DNA of 64,000 nucleotides. Source: Rhizobiales bacterium UBA3584 (lineage in GTDB: Bacteria; Pseudomonadota; Alphaproteobacteria; Rhizobiales; Devosiaceae). Below are positions 35,065 through 45,122 of the stretch, one piece after another; positions within the stretch are counted from its first letter, which is position 1, and the number at the start of each line of letters is the position of its first letter. Under the pieces are notes generated by a model. The model saw nothing but the letters and a program-made list of their open reading frames with translations, did not search any database and was not told where the DNA came from. A program made the translations under genes and the position numbers. The stretch covers positions 1 to 64,000 of the forward strand of contig DFMV01000047.1 of NCBI GenBank assembly GCA_002375765.1. The letters are read 5' to 3'.

Positions 35065-36161
35065 GGAACGATCGCGATCCGGCGCTTGAGAGCGATGATG
35101 CGCCCATAGCTTTGCGCTATCCGATCGGCAAACTGCGGGTCAGCCCGTGCTTCACCGACCAGCACCTGATGGATTGCGGTGCCCAGCCCCCGATCATAGT
35201 CGGCGGTATTGGAAAACAACAGGATATCGACCCCCGCCTCCACCGCTGTCACCACCGTGTCGTGCAGGTCGAACCGTGAGCGGATGGCACCCATCTCCAG
35301 ATCGTCGCTGATCACAACGCCGGCAAATCCCAACTCGTCGCGCAGCACGCCCTCGATCCAGGTGCGTGAAAGACTGGCCGGAAGCTGCCGCCCATCCTCG
35401 CCCTGGATATCGGCATTATAGAGATGGGCCACCATCACCATGTCGGCCAGACCGGCATCGATCATTTCGCGATAGGGTTCGAGCTCGACCGGCTGCCACA
35501 CCCCGGTGACATCCACGAAACCCTCATGGGTATCTTCGGCGCTCGAACCATGCCCCGGAAAATGCTTGAGCGCCGTCGCTATTCCCGCATCGTGATGCGC
35601 TTCCACGAATGCCGAGGCCCGCGCGGTCACTTCGGCCGGATCGGAGCCGAAAGCACGATCATAGCGCGCGATAATCGGATTATCGGGATTGAGGTCGAGA
35701 TCGACCACCGGCCCGAAATTGACGTTGAACCCCAGCCGCGCCAGATCGTCCGCCAGACCGGCATAGATCACCCTGGCGCGATCGGGCGCCTGGGCGGCAA
35801 CAGCGCGCGCTGAGGGAATTTCGTCAAATCCCACGGCGGCCGTCAGCCGCTCGATCTGCCCGCCCTCCTGGTCCAGTGCGATGAACGGAGGCAGCCATGG
35901 ACGCGCGGCTATCAGGCTGCGATTGATCCCCCGCACCGCCGCCAGGCTGTCCACATTGATGCGCAGGAACATCACGCCGCCGATTTCTCCGCGCGCGATT
36001 TGTTCGCGCACCGCCCGCACGCCGGCGGCATCGGCAGCATCGCCCCGAAAACCCACCATCACCATCTGACCGGCCATATCCTCAAGGCTCTGCGCCCAGC
36101 CGGACGAGCCGCCCGATACAATGAGCCAAAGGGCGATACAAAGTGAGAAAAGAACGCGCAT
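35061..36161 (-). CDS. Exported GH3 beta-N-acetylhexosaminidase (NagZ-like)
   Basis: A 366-residue glycoside hydrolase of family 3. LALDQEGG-type segment (FIALDQEGGQIERL), the NagZ motif KHFPGHGSSAEDTHEG and the nucleophile region VISDDLEMGAI are all present. Unlike cytosolic NagZ it begins with a signal peptide (MRVLFSLCIALWLIVSGG...WAQ), so it should act in the periplasm on peptidoglycan fragments or other GlcNAc glycosides. The frame is open far upstream, but MRVLFSL at 36161 gives the export signal. DUF1697 follows with a 4-base overlap. Confidence 0.87.
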   Translation of the reverse strand: MRVLFSLCIALWLIVSGGSSGWAQSLEDMAGQMVMVGFRGDAADAAGVRAVREQIARGEIGGVMFLRINVDSLAAVRGINRSLIAARPWLPPFIALDQEGGQIERLTAAVGFDEIPSARAVAAQAPDRARVIYAGLADDLARLGFNVNFGPVVDLDLNPDNPIIARYDRAFGSDPAEVTARASAFVEAHHDAGIATALKHFPGHGSSAEDTHEGFVDVTGVWQPVELEPYREMIDAGLADMVMVAHLYNADIQGEDGRQLPASLSRTWIEGVLRDELGFAGVVISDDLEMGAIRSRFDLHDTVVTAVEAGVDILLFSNTADYDRGLGTAIHQVLVGEARADPQFADRIAQSYGRIIALKRRIAIVP

Positions 36162-36247
36162 GACCTGCTTTCGGTGGGCGGCGGGAACGGCAAATGTGCC
36201 CGATTCCCAACCAAGTGGGCCAACCTTTCGCAACTTTAGGGCACAAA

Positions 36248-39031
36248 TCAGCCCAAGCGCATCACCGAGGACAGCTTGTCGTGTTCGGCGGCGAGCATTT
36301 GGGCGAGTATGTCTTCGGCCGGGCCGGGACGCGAGAAGAAATAACCCTGCCCGGTCTTGCACCCGGCAAGGCGCAGCAACCACGCCTGATCCTGGTTCTC
36401 GATGCCCTCGGCCACCACATGCTTGCCCAGGGATTCCGAAAGCATGAGCACCGCCCGAATAATGGCCGAAGCCTCCGCATCGCCCGGAAGCCCACGCACG
36501 AAGCTCTGGTCGATCTTGATGGTATCGACGGGCAACCGGCCCAGATAACTCAACGAGGAATAGCCCGTGCCGAAATCGTCAAGCGCGACCCCGACCCCTT
36601 GCGCCCTAAGGACCTTGAGCTTTTCTGTGACGTGAGAGGTTTCTGTCACCAAAAGGCTTTCAGTGATTTCCACCTGCAACCGCTCGGCCGGCAGGCCCGA
36701 TATGTCCAGCGCGGACCGGACATCGGCGACGATGTCCCCGTGTTCGAACTGCAGGGGGGAAACGTTGACCGAAAGCCGCACCGGCCGTGGCCAGCCTGCC
36801 ACTTCCTTTGCCGCGACATGGAGTATCCAGCGGCCGAGTTCGATGATGAGCCCTGTTTCTTCGGCCGCCGGGATAAATTGCCCCGGCGAAACCGACCCCA
36901 GTTCGGGATGCGTCCAGCGCGCCAGCGCCTCCACGCCGGTGACCTCCCCGGTTTCAAGGTCTACCTGAGGCTGGTAGTGGACGGAAAATTCCTCGCGCGC
37001 CAGGGCGGCGCGCAGCGCGATTTCCATGTCCTGCTTGGACTTGATGCGCGTGTCCATTTCCTTGGTAAAGGCAAGGGCGCGGTTGCCGGATTGATCCGAT
37101 GCAAGCGAGAGCGCGATACCCGCATGGCTGACCAGCGCATCGGGTGCGCTGCCCGAGAGGTCGGAATCGGTCATGCCCACGCGCGCGCCGACGATGGCCC
37201 TGTGCTCATCCAACGTATAGGGCCGAATAATCTCGGCAATCAGCGTTTCGGCAAATGCCATACCACCGTCGTCGCCCAGCAATCCCTCACGCAACACCGC
37301 AAATCCATTGCCCTCCAGCCGCGCCACGCTGATCGGCCCCAAGAGTTCGAGCCGCGCCACCACCTGTTTGAGCAGAGCATCGCCATAGGCGTGCCCGAGC
37401 GTATCATTCACGGTCTTGAGCCGCGAAAGCCCGACGAGATAGACACTGGCGCCGCGCCCACGGCCAGTGGGCGTCGCGAGCAGTGCGCCGATCGTTTCGA
37501 CGAACTTGACCCGCGAAGCGGCGCCGGTCAGCGGGTCGTGCTGTGCAAGATAGGTCAGCCGATGTTCGACCTGCCGTCGCTCAGTCACATCCCGGAAGGT
37601 AAGGCATGCAACCCGTCCAGCCGACTCCGCGCTCACCTCGCCCGCATCGACGTCCGACAGTGTCACCACGAATTCCACCGTCCGGCTCTCGCCATTGCAC
37701 ACGATCGCGACTTCGGAAACCGCTTCCATCATCCGTCCGCTATCGAGAGCCGCTTCCAGCGCATCCCGGAACGGCGCCGGAAGCACGTCGCCGATATTGG
37801 CGCCGCGCAACCCCGGCGATATCAATTCCTCGGCCAGGCGGCTGGCTGCGCGGATGGATTTGTTGTGATCGACGACAACCACGCCGTCAAAATTGTCTGC
37901 AACCACGCGGGCCAGGATGCCCCGCATGGAATCGCGCTCGCGCGCCGCATGGGACAGCGAGCGGCCGCGCGCCTCGAGTTCGTGCCAGAACGCGGTGGCC
38001 AGAAATCCGATCTGGGCGATATGAATGCCCGCCGTATCGAGAAGCATGCCCGCTTGGACCTGCATGGCCAGAGCCGTAAATTCCAGCATCCCCGCATAGG
38101 CCAGCGACCCGGCTATGGCAGAACCCAATGTCATGCGCGGCCGCAGAAAGGCAAAGAGCAACGCCATGCCAAAAACGATAATGATGGCCGGCAGACGTCC
38201 CATATCGGACAGCGCCCTGTCCTGACGTACGGTTTCGGCCGCCAGAAGTTGAAGCGCTGACGTGGAGAGCAGTCCGTAACGAGGCACCGAATGGCTCGAT
38301 TGCTGCGAATAGCTCGCCTGCCCCACAATCACCTGCCGCCCCGCGAACAGGCCGGTCTCAAAGCTGCCGCCGATCACGTCCGAAAGCCTGAGCCGCGGCA
38401 CGGTTGCGAGGTCTATGGAAAAATCGATCAAGAAGGACGGACGCGATATCGAATGATCTGGCGAGAGCGCCGTCGCCAAGGATTCGATGACCCAGCCATC
38501 ATTGACGATCCGGGCGCGATATATCCCCGATCGCTGGCTGCCGCCAACCGCATCCACATAGACTGGCGGCGCATGGGCTGCAAACCTGTCCAGAGGCATA
38601 TTCAGAACGCGTGAGGCATTCGATGAACGAACCTCGGTGGCAACCGTCCGCACGCGGCCGGCGGCCCTTGTCATCGCTCCGATAAGCGCGTTGTCGTCGA
38701 AATAGTCGAGTGCGCCTTGGAGCCCGACGTCGAGCACTACCGTACGCGCACCGGCATCGATCAGGCTGTCGAGGGCATCGGCATAAACGCTGCGCGCGCG
38801 CGATTGGCTGCCTGCCCGCGCCATGGCCGCAGCATCGCCCTCAACAAATACGATGTCGCCACTGGCGGGGCGGGAGGCCATGGAAAACCGCATGTCGCGC
38901 AGCGCGAAATCGAAAGCTGAAAACCAGCCCATCGCCACGGCCACCAGCACAGCCGCGCACACGATCGCCGTAACCAAAAGATGCCGAACCCGCGCCACCC
39001 TGAAAATATCGCCCCCTGCTTTCGCCCACAA
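36248..39031 (-). CDS. CHASE2-PAS-GGDEF-EAL cyclic-di-GMP protein
   Basis: A protein of up to 927 residues. An N-terminal membrane helix (about 15-37) precedes a periplasmic CHASE2 sensor (about 40-275, with DIVFVEGDAAAM and GARTVVLDVGL), then three membrane helices (about 283-355), a PAS domain (about 375-485), GGDEF (about 495-660) and EAL (about 668-915). The GGDEF site reads LEGNGF (37301-37318), so cyclase activity is probably lost. The EAL part keeps EALARW, DDFGTGYSSL, KIDQSFV and AEGIEN, so it should cleave c-di-GMP. The start codon is uncertain: TTG at 39031 or GTG at 38998. Confidence 0.88.
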   Translation of the reverse strand: MWAKAGGDIFRVARVRHLLVTAIVCAAVLVAVAMGWFSAFDFALRDMRFSMASRPASGDIVFVEGDAAAMARAGSQSRARSVYADALDSLIDAGARTVVLDVGLQGALDYFDDNALIGAMTRAAGRVRTVATEVRSSNASRVLNMPLDRFAAHAPPVYVDAVGGSQRSGIYRARIVNDGWVIESLATALSPDHSISRPSFLIDFSIDLATVPRLRLSDVIGGSFETGLFAGRQVIVGQASYSQQSSHSVPRYGLLSTSALQLLAAETVRQDRALSDMGRLPAIIIVFGMALLFAFLRPRMTLGSAIAGSLAYAGMLEFTALAMQVQAGMLLDTAGIHIAQIGFLATAFWHELEARGRSLSHAARERDSMRGILARVVADNFDGVVVVDHNKSIRAASRLAEELISPGLRGANIGDVLPAPFRDALEAALDSGRMMEAVSEVAIVCNGESRTVEFVVTLSDVDAGEVSAESAGRVACLTFRDVTERRQVEHRLTYLAQHDPLTGAASRVKFVETIGALLATPTGRGRGASVYLVGLSRLKTVNDTLGHAYGDALLKQVVARLELLGPISVARLEGNGFAVLREGLLGDDGGMAFAETLIAEIIRPYTLDEHRAIVGARVGMTDSDLSGSAPDALVSHAGIALSLASDQSGNRALAFTKEMDTRIKSKQDMEIALRAALAREEFSVHYQPQVDLETGEVTGVEALARWTHPELGSVSPGQFIPAAEETGLIIELGRWILHVAAKEVAGWPRPVRLSVNVSPLQFEHGDIVADVRSALDISGLPAERLQVEITESLLVTETSHVTEKLKVLRAQGVGVALDDFGTGYSSLSYLGRLPVDTIKIDQSFVRGLPGDAEASAIIRAVLMLSESLGKHVVAEGIENQDQAWLLRLAGCKTGQGYFFSRPGPAEDILAQMLAAEHDKLSSVMRLG

Positions 39032-39092
39032 TTCATGTCGTGAGCACTTTTTCCTTTATCTCCCAAGCAGTTGAACAACCCGTAAATGCAGG

Positions 39093-39124
39093 GCGCCGGG
39101 CGCCGCGATTGCGGAGCCCGGCGC
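39093..39124 (-). terminator. GC-rich hairpin after acs
   Basis: A perfect 9-bp stem (GCGCCGGGC / GCCCGGCGC) with a 14-base loop follows acs. It lacks a U-run on the acs strand, so it is a weak terminator candidate. Confidence 0.4.
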
Positions 39125-39145
39125 TGAGCAAAAAGCAGGATAACC

Positions 39146-41092
39146 CTACCGGTTCTTGCGATTGGCGATCAGATCGTCGACCACGCCCGGATCGGCCAGC
39201 GTGGACGTGTCTCCAAGCGCACCATAGTCGTTCTCGGCCACCTTGCGCAGAATCCGGCGCATGATCTTGCCCGAACGCGTCTTGGGCAATCCCGGCGCAA
39301 ACTGGATATGGTCAGGCGAGGCGATCGGCCCGATCTCCTTGCGCACCCAGTTGCGCAGCTCGACCGCCAGATCATCCGATGCCGCATCCCCTGCCATCAG
39401 CGTCACATAGCAATAAATGCCCTGCCCTTTGACGTCGTGTGGGAAGCCAACAACCGCGGCCTCGGACACTTTTGGATGCGCGACCAGCGCGCTCTCCACT
39501 TCCGCCGTGCCAAGCCGGTGTCCGGACACGTTGAGCACATCGTCCACGCGCCCGGTGATCCAATAGTAGCCATCTTCGTCCCGGCGGCAGCCATCGCCGG
39601 TGAAATAATAGCCTTTGTATTGCTGGAAATAGGTTTCCTTGAACCGCTGGTGATCGCCATAAACGGTGCGCATCTGCCCCGGCCAGCTATCGGCAATGGC
39701 CAGGACGCCTGCCGCTTCGGTCTCCTCGATCACCTTGCCGCTTTCAGGCTCCAGCACCACCGGCTGCACGCCAAAGAACGGCTTGGTTGCCGAACCGGGC
39801 TTGGTCGGAATGGCGCCAGGGAGCGGGGTAATCATGAACCCACCGGTTTCCGTCTGCCACCAGGTGTCGACGACAATGCACCGCTCGCGGCCCACCTGCT
39901 TGTGATACCACATCCAGGCTTCGGGATTGATCGGCTCACCGACCGAGCCCAAAAGGCGCAGGCTGGACAGGTCGGCCCGTTCGACGAACTGGTTGCCTGC
40001 CCCCATAAGCGCTCGGATGGCCGTGGGCGCGGTATAAAAGATGTTGACCTTGTGCTTGTCCACAACATCCCAGAACCGCCCGGCATCGGGATAATTGGGC
40101 ACGCCCTCAAACATCAGCGTCGTCGCACCATTGGCCAGCGGGCCATAGACGATATAGCTGTGCCCGGTCACCCAGCCCACATCGGCGGTGCACCAGAAAA
40201 CCTCGCCCTGGCGGTAGTCGAAGGTCAATTCGTGGGTGAGCGACGCATAAACCAGATAGCCCCCCGTCGTGTGCAGCACACCTTTGGGCTTCCCGGTCGA
40301 ACCGGACGTGTAAAGGATGAACAGCGGATCTTCCGCATTCATCGGCTCGGGGTCGCATGTTGCCTCAACTCCGGCCTCCGCCTCATGCAGCCAGACATCG
40401 CGACCTGCCTGCATGGCGATGTCGCCGCCGGTGTTTCTGACGACCAGCACCTTTTCCACCCCTGGGCAGTCCTCGATGGCCTTGTCGACATTGACCTTGA
40501 GCGGCACTTTCTTGCCGCCGCGGCAACCTTCATCGGCGGTGATGATGACGCGGGAATCGCAATCGTTGACTCGCCCGGCGAGTGCGTCGGGAGAGAACCC
40601 GCCGAACACCACCGAATGCACCGCGCCAATCCGCGCGCAGGCCAGCATGGCGTAGGCGGCCTCGGGGATCATCGGCATATAGATCGTAACCCGCTCGCCT
40701 TTTTGAACGCCGAGGTCTTTGAGCACATTGGCAAACCGGCACACTTCGCCATGGAGCAGACGATAGGTGATATGCCGGGTTTCCGCCTCGGGATCGTCTG
40801 GCTCGAAGATGATGGCGACTGTATCGCCGTGCTCTTTGAGATGCCGGTCGATGCAGTTGGCGGCAACATTGAGCTCGCCGTCCTCGAACCATTTGATCGA
40901 GATATCGGGCCATTCAAAGCTGGTATTCTTGACCTTGGTAAAGGGTTTGATCCAGTCGATGCGCTGCGCCTGCTCGCCCCAGAACCCGTCGGGGTCCGAG
41001 ACCGAGCGCTTGTACATCTGGTCATACTGCTCAGCGGTGACCCTGGTTTTGGCGACCACCTCTTCCGAGGGTGCAAACACTTCCGAACTCAT
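39146..41092 (-). CDS. acs: Acetyl-CoA synthetase Acs
   Basis: The 648-residue enzyme activates acetate to acetyl-CoA via acetyl-AMP. It has the AMP-binding loop [17 protein letters not shown], the [17 protein letters not shown] motif typical of acetate-specific members, and the C-terminal [13 protein letters not shown] whose Lys is the usual site of inhibitory acetylation. Length is standard. GGAG lies 8 bases before the ATG. It is transcribed alone. Confidence 0.96.
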   Translation of the reverse strand: MSSEVFAPSEEVVAKTRVTAEQYDQMYKRSVSDPDGFWGEQAQRIDWIKPFTKVKNTSFEWPDISIKWFEDGELNVAANCIDRHLKEHGDTVAIIFEPDDPEAETRHITYRLLHGEVCRFANVLKDLGVQKGERVTIYMPMIPEAAYAMLACARIGAVHSVVFGGFSPDALAGRVNDCDSRVIITADEGCRGGKKVPLKVNVDKAIEDCPGVEKVLVVRNTGGDIAMQAGRDVWLHEAEAGVEATCDPEPMNAEDPLFILYTSGSTGKPKGVLHTTGGYLVYASLTHELTFDYRQGEVFWCTADVGWVTGHSYIVYGPLANGATTLMFEGVPNYPDAGRFWDVVDKHKVNIFYTAPTAIRALMGAGNQFVERADLSSLRLLGSVGEPINPEAWMWYHKQVGRERCIVVDTWWQTETGGFMITPLPGAIPTKPGSATKPFFGVQPVVLEPESGKVIEETEAAGVLAIADSWPGQMRTVYGDHQRFKETYFQQYKGYYFTGDGCRRDEDGYYWITGRVDDVLNVSGHRLGTAEVESALVAHPKVSEAAVVGFPHDVKGQGIYCYVTLMAGDAASDDLAVELRNWVRKEIGPIASPDHIQFAPGLPKTRSGKIMRRILRKVAENDYGALGDTSTLADPGVVDDLIANRKNR

Positions 41093-41271
41093 GACAACTC
41101 CTCCACCTTATTGGCTCGCTATCCCTGTCTTAACCCGCCGATTCAGCCAGCCGCAAGGCACGGCCGGATGGCAAATCGCGCAAGTTTCGATATGAGCGAT
41201 TTTGCTCCACCGCTCCGCAAACCCTTTTTTAGCGGACCTTCGGCTAATCTGGCCCGCAAACCGGGGGAAAG

Positions 41272-41847
41272 ATGATGACCGACGCACAGATGACCTCGCG
41301 AGCGGCCACCCACGCCGATATCGCCGATGTCCATCGCGAGCTGATGGACCTGATCGATTCCATGCCCTATTACGGCGAGCGCTTCAAAGCCTTTGAAAAG
41401 GCGCGGTTCAACCGCACATTCCTGCGCACACTGCTCGAAATCGATCCCTGGCACATCCTGCTGCTTGAAATGGACGGCGTGACCGGCGGCTTTCTGATTT
41501 CCGGACCGGCCAACGGGACGATCTTCCAGTTCTGGTCGGCCATCTATCCCGATTATCGCGGCACGCCGCTGGGCCGTTTCGGCATGGATGCCTTCATTTC
41601 CCACTGGGACAATTCGCGCTTCCATAAGGCGTCGACCTACACCCGCCCTGACAACCGGCCCGCGCTCGTCCTGCTCAAGCGCTACGGCTACAGCCAGGTC
41701 GCCCATCTCGAAGACCATATCTTCGGGGAAGATTACTTCGTCATGGAACGCAAGTTCACCAAGGCGGTGGACGGTTATGATAACGGCATATCTCTGCCGC
41801 TCGCGACCAGGCTCAAGCTCAAGGCACGGGCGCTCCTCGACCGCTAG
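41272..41847 (+). CDS. GNAT-family N-acetyltransferase
   Basis: A 191-residue GNAT enzyme. The acetyl-CoA binding turn is near YPDYRGTPLGRFGMDAFISH (Q/RxxGxG/A-like, here RGTPLG), followed by TRPDNRPALVLLKRYGY, the usual beta-bulge region. Substrate unknown. GGGGGAAAG precedes the ATG. Its end overlaps the end of a flippase gene on the opposite strand by 4 bases, so regulation is separate despite proximity to polysaccharide genes. Confidence 0.8.
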   Translation: MMTDAQMTSRAATHADIADVHRELMDLIDSMPYYGERFKAFEKARFNRTFLRTLLEIDPWHILLLEMDGVTGGFLISGPANGTIFQFWSAIYPDYRGTPLGRFGMDAFISHWDNSRFHKASTYTRPDNRPALVLLKRYGYSQVAHLEDHIFGEDYFVMERKFTKAVDGYDNGISLPLATRLKLKARALLDR

Positions 41848-43148
41848 GCGACCGCCGCGCGAAACCGGCCGAAGATCGAAACATCGATCTTGGCCCGATA
41901 GAGCGCCGTCGCCCACAGCGAGACCGACCAAAGCGAAATCGCGATAAACGCCGAAATCGCCGCACCCATCAGCCCATAGGGCGGCACGAGGGTGAAATTA
42001 CCGACGATGAGCGCGGCCAGTCCCAGGCCCACCGACGGCAGGCTGGCCCAGGGCCGGTCATGCATCGAAAGCACCAGTGAGGCCGGTCCGAACGCCGCCC
42101 GCACCACCAGCCCGAGGCACAAGATGGCCACCGGCAGGGCCCCGTCCGCAAATTCATCGCCGAACAGCATCAGCGCATATCGCCCCACCAGCAGAACGCC
42201 GAGGAACAGCGCCAGCGCCAGCCCCGTCGCCACAAGATTGGCCTCCCCCACCCGCCTGCCGAAAGCGCCGCTGTCCGCATCGCGTTCGGCATCGAACATG
42301 TTGGGCAGCGTCAGGGCATAAACCGCGACCACCCCGAACGAAGCGAGCGCGAAAATCCGCGTGCTCACACCGAAGATGGCCAGATCGGTGCGGTCGAGCA
42401 GCCCGGCGAGCAGGATCAGATTGATGTCAAAGAAATAGTCCGAAGCGAGCGTAATGAGCACCCAGGGCGCCGCAAAACGCCACCAGCGTATGGGCTCACC
42501 CTGACGCACCGCGTCAGCGCGCGGCACGGCTATTACGGCCCGGCGCACCCAGATGCTTTGGAACCCGAACAGTACCAGCAGTGCGGCGGCCAGAAGCCAC
42601 AACATGCGGCCAAGATCGGCAACCGGGCTCATCAAGGCCACTGCCGCGAAAGCGGCCAGCGTCAGTGCCGGCCTGAAGATCATATCGGGCAGATAGCCCG
42701 CCATGGGCTGCTTGAGGCCCACCAACGTGGTGGTACTGATATAGGTGATGGCCGTCGCAATCCCGATCAGCGCCGTCTGCACCCAGATCGGGCGCAAATG
42801 CTCGCCCGCTTCGCCCAGAACGAAGGTCAGCGGCCAGCCCAGCGCAACAATGGCCACCCCCATGACCGCCATCTGGATGTAGGCTCGGCCCACGAAACGC
42901 CGCAGATGATTGCCTTCGCCCCGCGAGCCGTACTCCGCTGAAAAATAGGTTGAAACCGTCTGAAACCCGAGCGGCAGTACAACGGCGATCAGATTGGCCG
43001 CCGCGATGACCAGAAGGAAATCGCCGAGCGACTGGGCGCCCCAAACGCGCGAGATTGCGGCCTGTACAAGAAAGATGAACCCCGCGCCAAAGATGCGCAG
43101 GGCAAAGATCATCACCGATTTCGAGGCGAGCCTGCCGGCTATCGACAT
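41844..43148 (-). CDS. Oligosaccharide flippase family membrane protein (Wzx/MOP type)
   Basis: A 434-residue integral membrane protein with about 12-14 helices and the MOP-superfamily opening (SVMIFALRIFGAGFIFLVQAAISRVWG). Such proteins move lipid-linked sugar units across the inner membrane. The gene directly follows a FemAB-like gene (8-base gap) on the same strand, which suggests joint work in surface polysaccharide or cell-wall decoration. Confidence 0.87.
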   Translation of the reverse strand: MSIAGRLASKSVMIFALRIFGAGFIFLVQAAISRVWGAQSLGDFLLVIAAANLIAVVLPLGFQTVSTYFSAEYGSRGEGNHLRRFVGRAYIQMAVMGVAIVALGWPLTFVLGEAGEHLRPIWVQTALIGIATAITYISTTTLVGLKQPMAGYLPDMIFRPALTLAAFAAVALMSPVADLGRMLWLLAAALLVLFGFQSIWVRRAVIAVPRADAVRQGEPIRWWRFAAPWVLITLASDYFFDINLILLAGLLDRTDLAIFGVSTRIFALASFGVVAVYALTLPNMFDAERDADSGAFGRRVGEANLVATGLALALFLGVLLVGRYALMLFGDEFADGALPVAILCLGLVVRAAFGPASLVLSMHDRPWASLPSVGLGLAALIVGNFTLVPPYGLMGAAISAFIAISLWSVSLWATALYRAKIDVSIFGRFRAAVA

Positions 43149-43156
43149 TGCTGGTA

Positions 43157-44329
43157 TTACCCCTGGGTTCGCGCGCCGCGCCTGAAGCGCTTTTGCAGTT
43201 CGAGCCGCGTCGCCAGCGCCGCATCGCGGCTGCGTGTCAGGATCTCGCGCGCCTTGTAGGCAGCGGTTCCTGCCACATAGGCCGGCAAATGCGAGGCAAA
43301 ATTCATGGTTGGCGGCATGGGGCTGATATGGCCCGCATCGCCCACCATGCCGCTCTTGAACTGGTGCAGCCCGGCAAAGCCATCAGTGCCGCCCAGATCG
43401 TAGAGCCTGGCCCTGGTATTGTCGCGCAGCCATCTGATGATGTGCCAGTGCAGCAGATAGCCGGCCCGCAAATCGAGCGCCGCATCGTCGGTCGCGCCAT
43501 AAAGATAGCAAGCCGTTGTGCCGGCCGTGAAGATCGCCGCCCCGGCGATGGTTTTTTCGCCCTGCGAGACGAAAAACAGCTCCGGCCGCGCCGTTCCATC
43601 GGGCATGGCCATGAGACCTTCGAGCGTATCGATGCCAGAATAATCGGGGAACAACTTACGCTCGCTCATCGCCTGATAAAGCGTCATGAACCGGCCGATG
43701 TCGCCTGGAGCGCCAACGGTAAACTCCAGCCCGGCCTTCATCGCCTTGCGCAGATTGTAGCGCCATTTCTGACCGAACGCGGCCAGCCGCGCCTCATCGT
43801 CGAGCGAGACATCGACCACGTAACGCATGGGAAATTTCACACCAACCCCGGACTTGAACCCGCGCGAGCCGAGCATTACGGCCATGCGATTGGTTTCGCC
43901 GGCCTCCGCATGGGGCATGATCGAAACCATCATGGAGCGCTTCCGGGCGTATTCAGCCACCAGCGTATCGATCATCCGGCCCATGAGGGCGTCGCGATCG
44001 CGCCCCTCGGCATTGGCAAGAAACGGTCCCCATTTGACGAGTGCCACGGTCGCCACGCCCAGTGGCAAGCGCTGCAACATCACCAGCGCGCCGCCTACAG
44101 GCTCGTTGTCATCGGAAAACAGAACCGGCTCGAGCGCCACCCCAGGCCAACGAAGGCTCGCATAGGCATGGAGCTGCTCCTGGCAGACTCCGTCGAATGT
44201 CGAGACGAGCTTGTCCCAGACCGCCCCCTCCACCAACCGGCAGTCGAGAAGCGCTCTATCCTTTCGCACCGCGCCTGCCGCGGTGGGAGCGTGCGTGGTC
44301 AAAGCTGGCGAATGGCTGGTCAGAGACAT
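43157..44329 (-). CDS. FemAB-like double-GNAT acyl/aminoacyl transferase
   Basis: A 390-residue protein of the GNAT-like FemAB/BioF2 group: ALEPVLFSDDNEPVGGALVM in the first half and the second-half signature GQKWRYNLRKAMKAGLEFTV with LFPDYSGIDTLEGL. In Hyphomicrobiales such proteins sit beside exopolysaccharide genes and probably acylate sugars. Start at MSLTSHS (44329); the frame is open further upstream. It precedes the flippase gene by 8 bases, forming an operon. Confidence 0.82.
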   Translation of the reverse strand: MSLTSHSPALTTHAPTAAGAVRKDRALLDCRLVEGAVWDKLVSTFDGVCQEQLHAYASLRWPGVALEPVLFSDDNEPVGGALVMLQRLPLGVATVALVKWGPFLANAEGRDRDALMGRMIDTLVAEYARKRSMMVSIMPHAEAGETNRMAVMLGSRGFKSGVGVKFPMRYVVDVSLDDEARLAAFGQKWRYNLRKAMKAGLEFTVGAPGDIGRFMTLYQAMSERKLFPDYSGIDTLEGLMAMPDGTARPELFFVSQGEKTIAGAAIFTAGTTACYLYGATDDAALDLRAGYLLHWHIIRWLRDNTRARLYDLGGTDGFAGLHQFKSGMVGDAGHISPMPPTMNFASHLPAYVAGTAAYKAREILTRSRDAALATRLELQKRFRRGARTQG

Positions 44330-44459
44330 CGGCGTCACCGGGGTTAGATCAATTTGACCCCAACTTAGCCAGCACCCCCTAGGGAATGCTTTCCGCAAAG
44401 CCGATAAAGCCCGTCAATTGCTGGCGTGGTAAATCAAGGCTTGCACTTTTGCATAGCGG

Positions 44460-44681
44460 TTACCGGCGTTTGACCGCCCACCAAAGCGCGGCGGCGGCCA
44501 GGAGCATTGTCGCAAAACCCATATTGGCCCAACCGCTTGACGGTCCTTCGAGCGGTTCGCATTCCCCCACGCAGGCAACGGGCTCGATCACAACCAGCCC
44601 CGTGCCCTGCAAGAACCAGAGGCCACCCAGCAGGATGGCCAGAACGCTCACAATGCCAACGATACCCCTTATCCACTTCAT
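44460..44681 (-). CDS. Small two-helix membrane protein
   Basis: A 73-residue protein: helix 1 WIRGIVGIVSVLAILLGGLWF, a periplasmic loop with VACVGECEPLEG holding two cysteines 4 apart, then helix 2 (ANMGFATMLLAAAALWWAV) and a basic tail KRR. The GGGAGG SD sits 5 bases before the ATG, a strong indication that it is real. No function known. Confidence 0.75.
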   Translation of the reverse strand: MKWIRGIVGIVSVLAILLGGLWFLQGTGLVVIEPVACVGECEPLEGPSSGWANMGFATMLLAAAALWWAVKRR

Positions 44682-44891
44682 CGAATCCTCCCACAACAGA
44701 CGGCGCCGAACACACCATGCCTGCCCCTGCCGGGCAATAGCGTGCGGTCGAGCAATATCTGCAAAATTGGGAGAGTGCGCCGTTGACCAGCTGAGGACCT
44801 CTGGCCGAAACTCGGCCAGCGGCGGCGCAAATCGCCGCGAAGCGCAACGTTCAATCATTACATGAAGTTTTCCAGGCAACTGCCGGAAATA

Positions 44892-44967
<76 letters not shown>

Positions 44968-45122
44968 GATCCATCGGGCAGCGCGTCTCCGCACCGCCAG
45001 AGTGGCGCCTCTCTAGCAAACGCCATTCAAGCTGTCCACCCACATCCGTGCTTTTTCGTTATGCTTGGAGTGCTTCCGAACTCTCGGAGCAGTTGAAGCG
45101 ATTCAAAGAAGCGCCGAATGCT

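Noticed and set aside
36194..38260. Plus-strand open frame of 688 codons opposite the CHASE2-GGDEF-EAL gene
   Set aside because: The minus-strand frame has recognisable domains through its whole length; the plus frame has Arg/His/Pro-rich filler sequence.
39308..41275. Plus-strand open frame of 655 codons opposite acs
   Set aside because: The frame is the complement of a well conserved enzyme and has no domain of its own.
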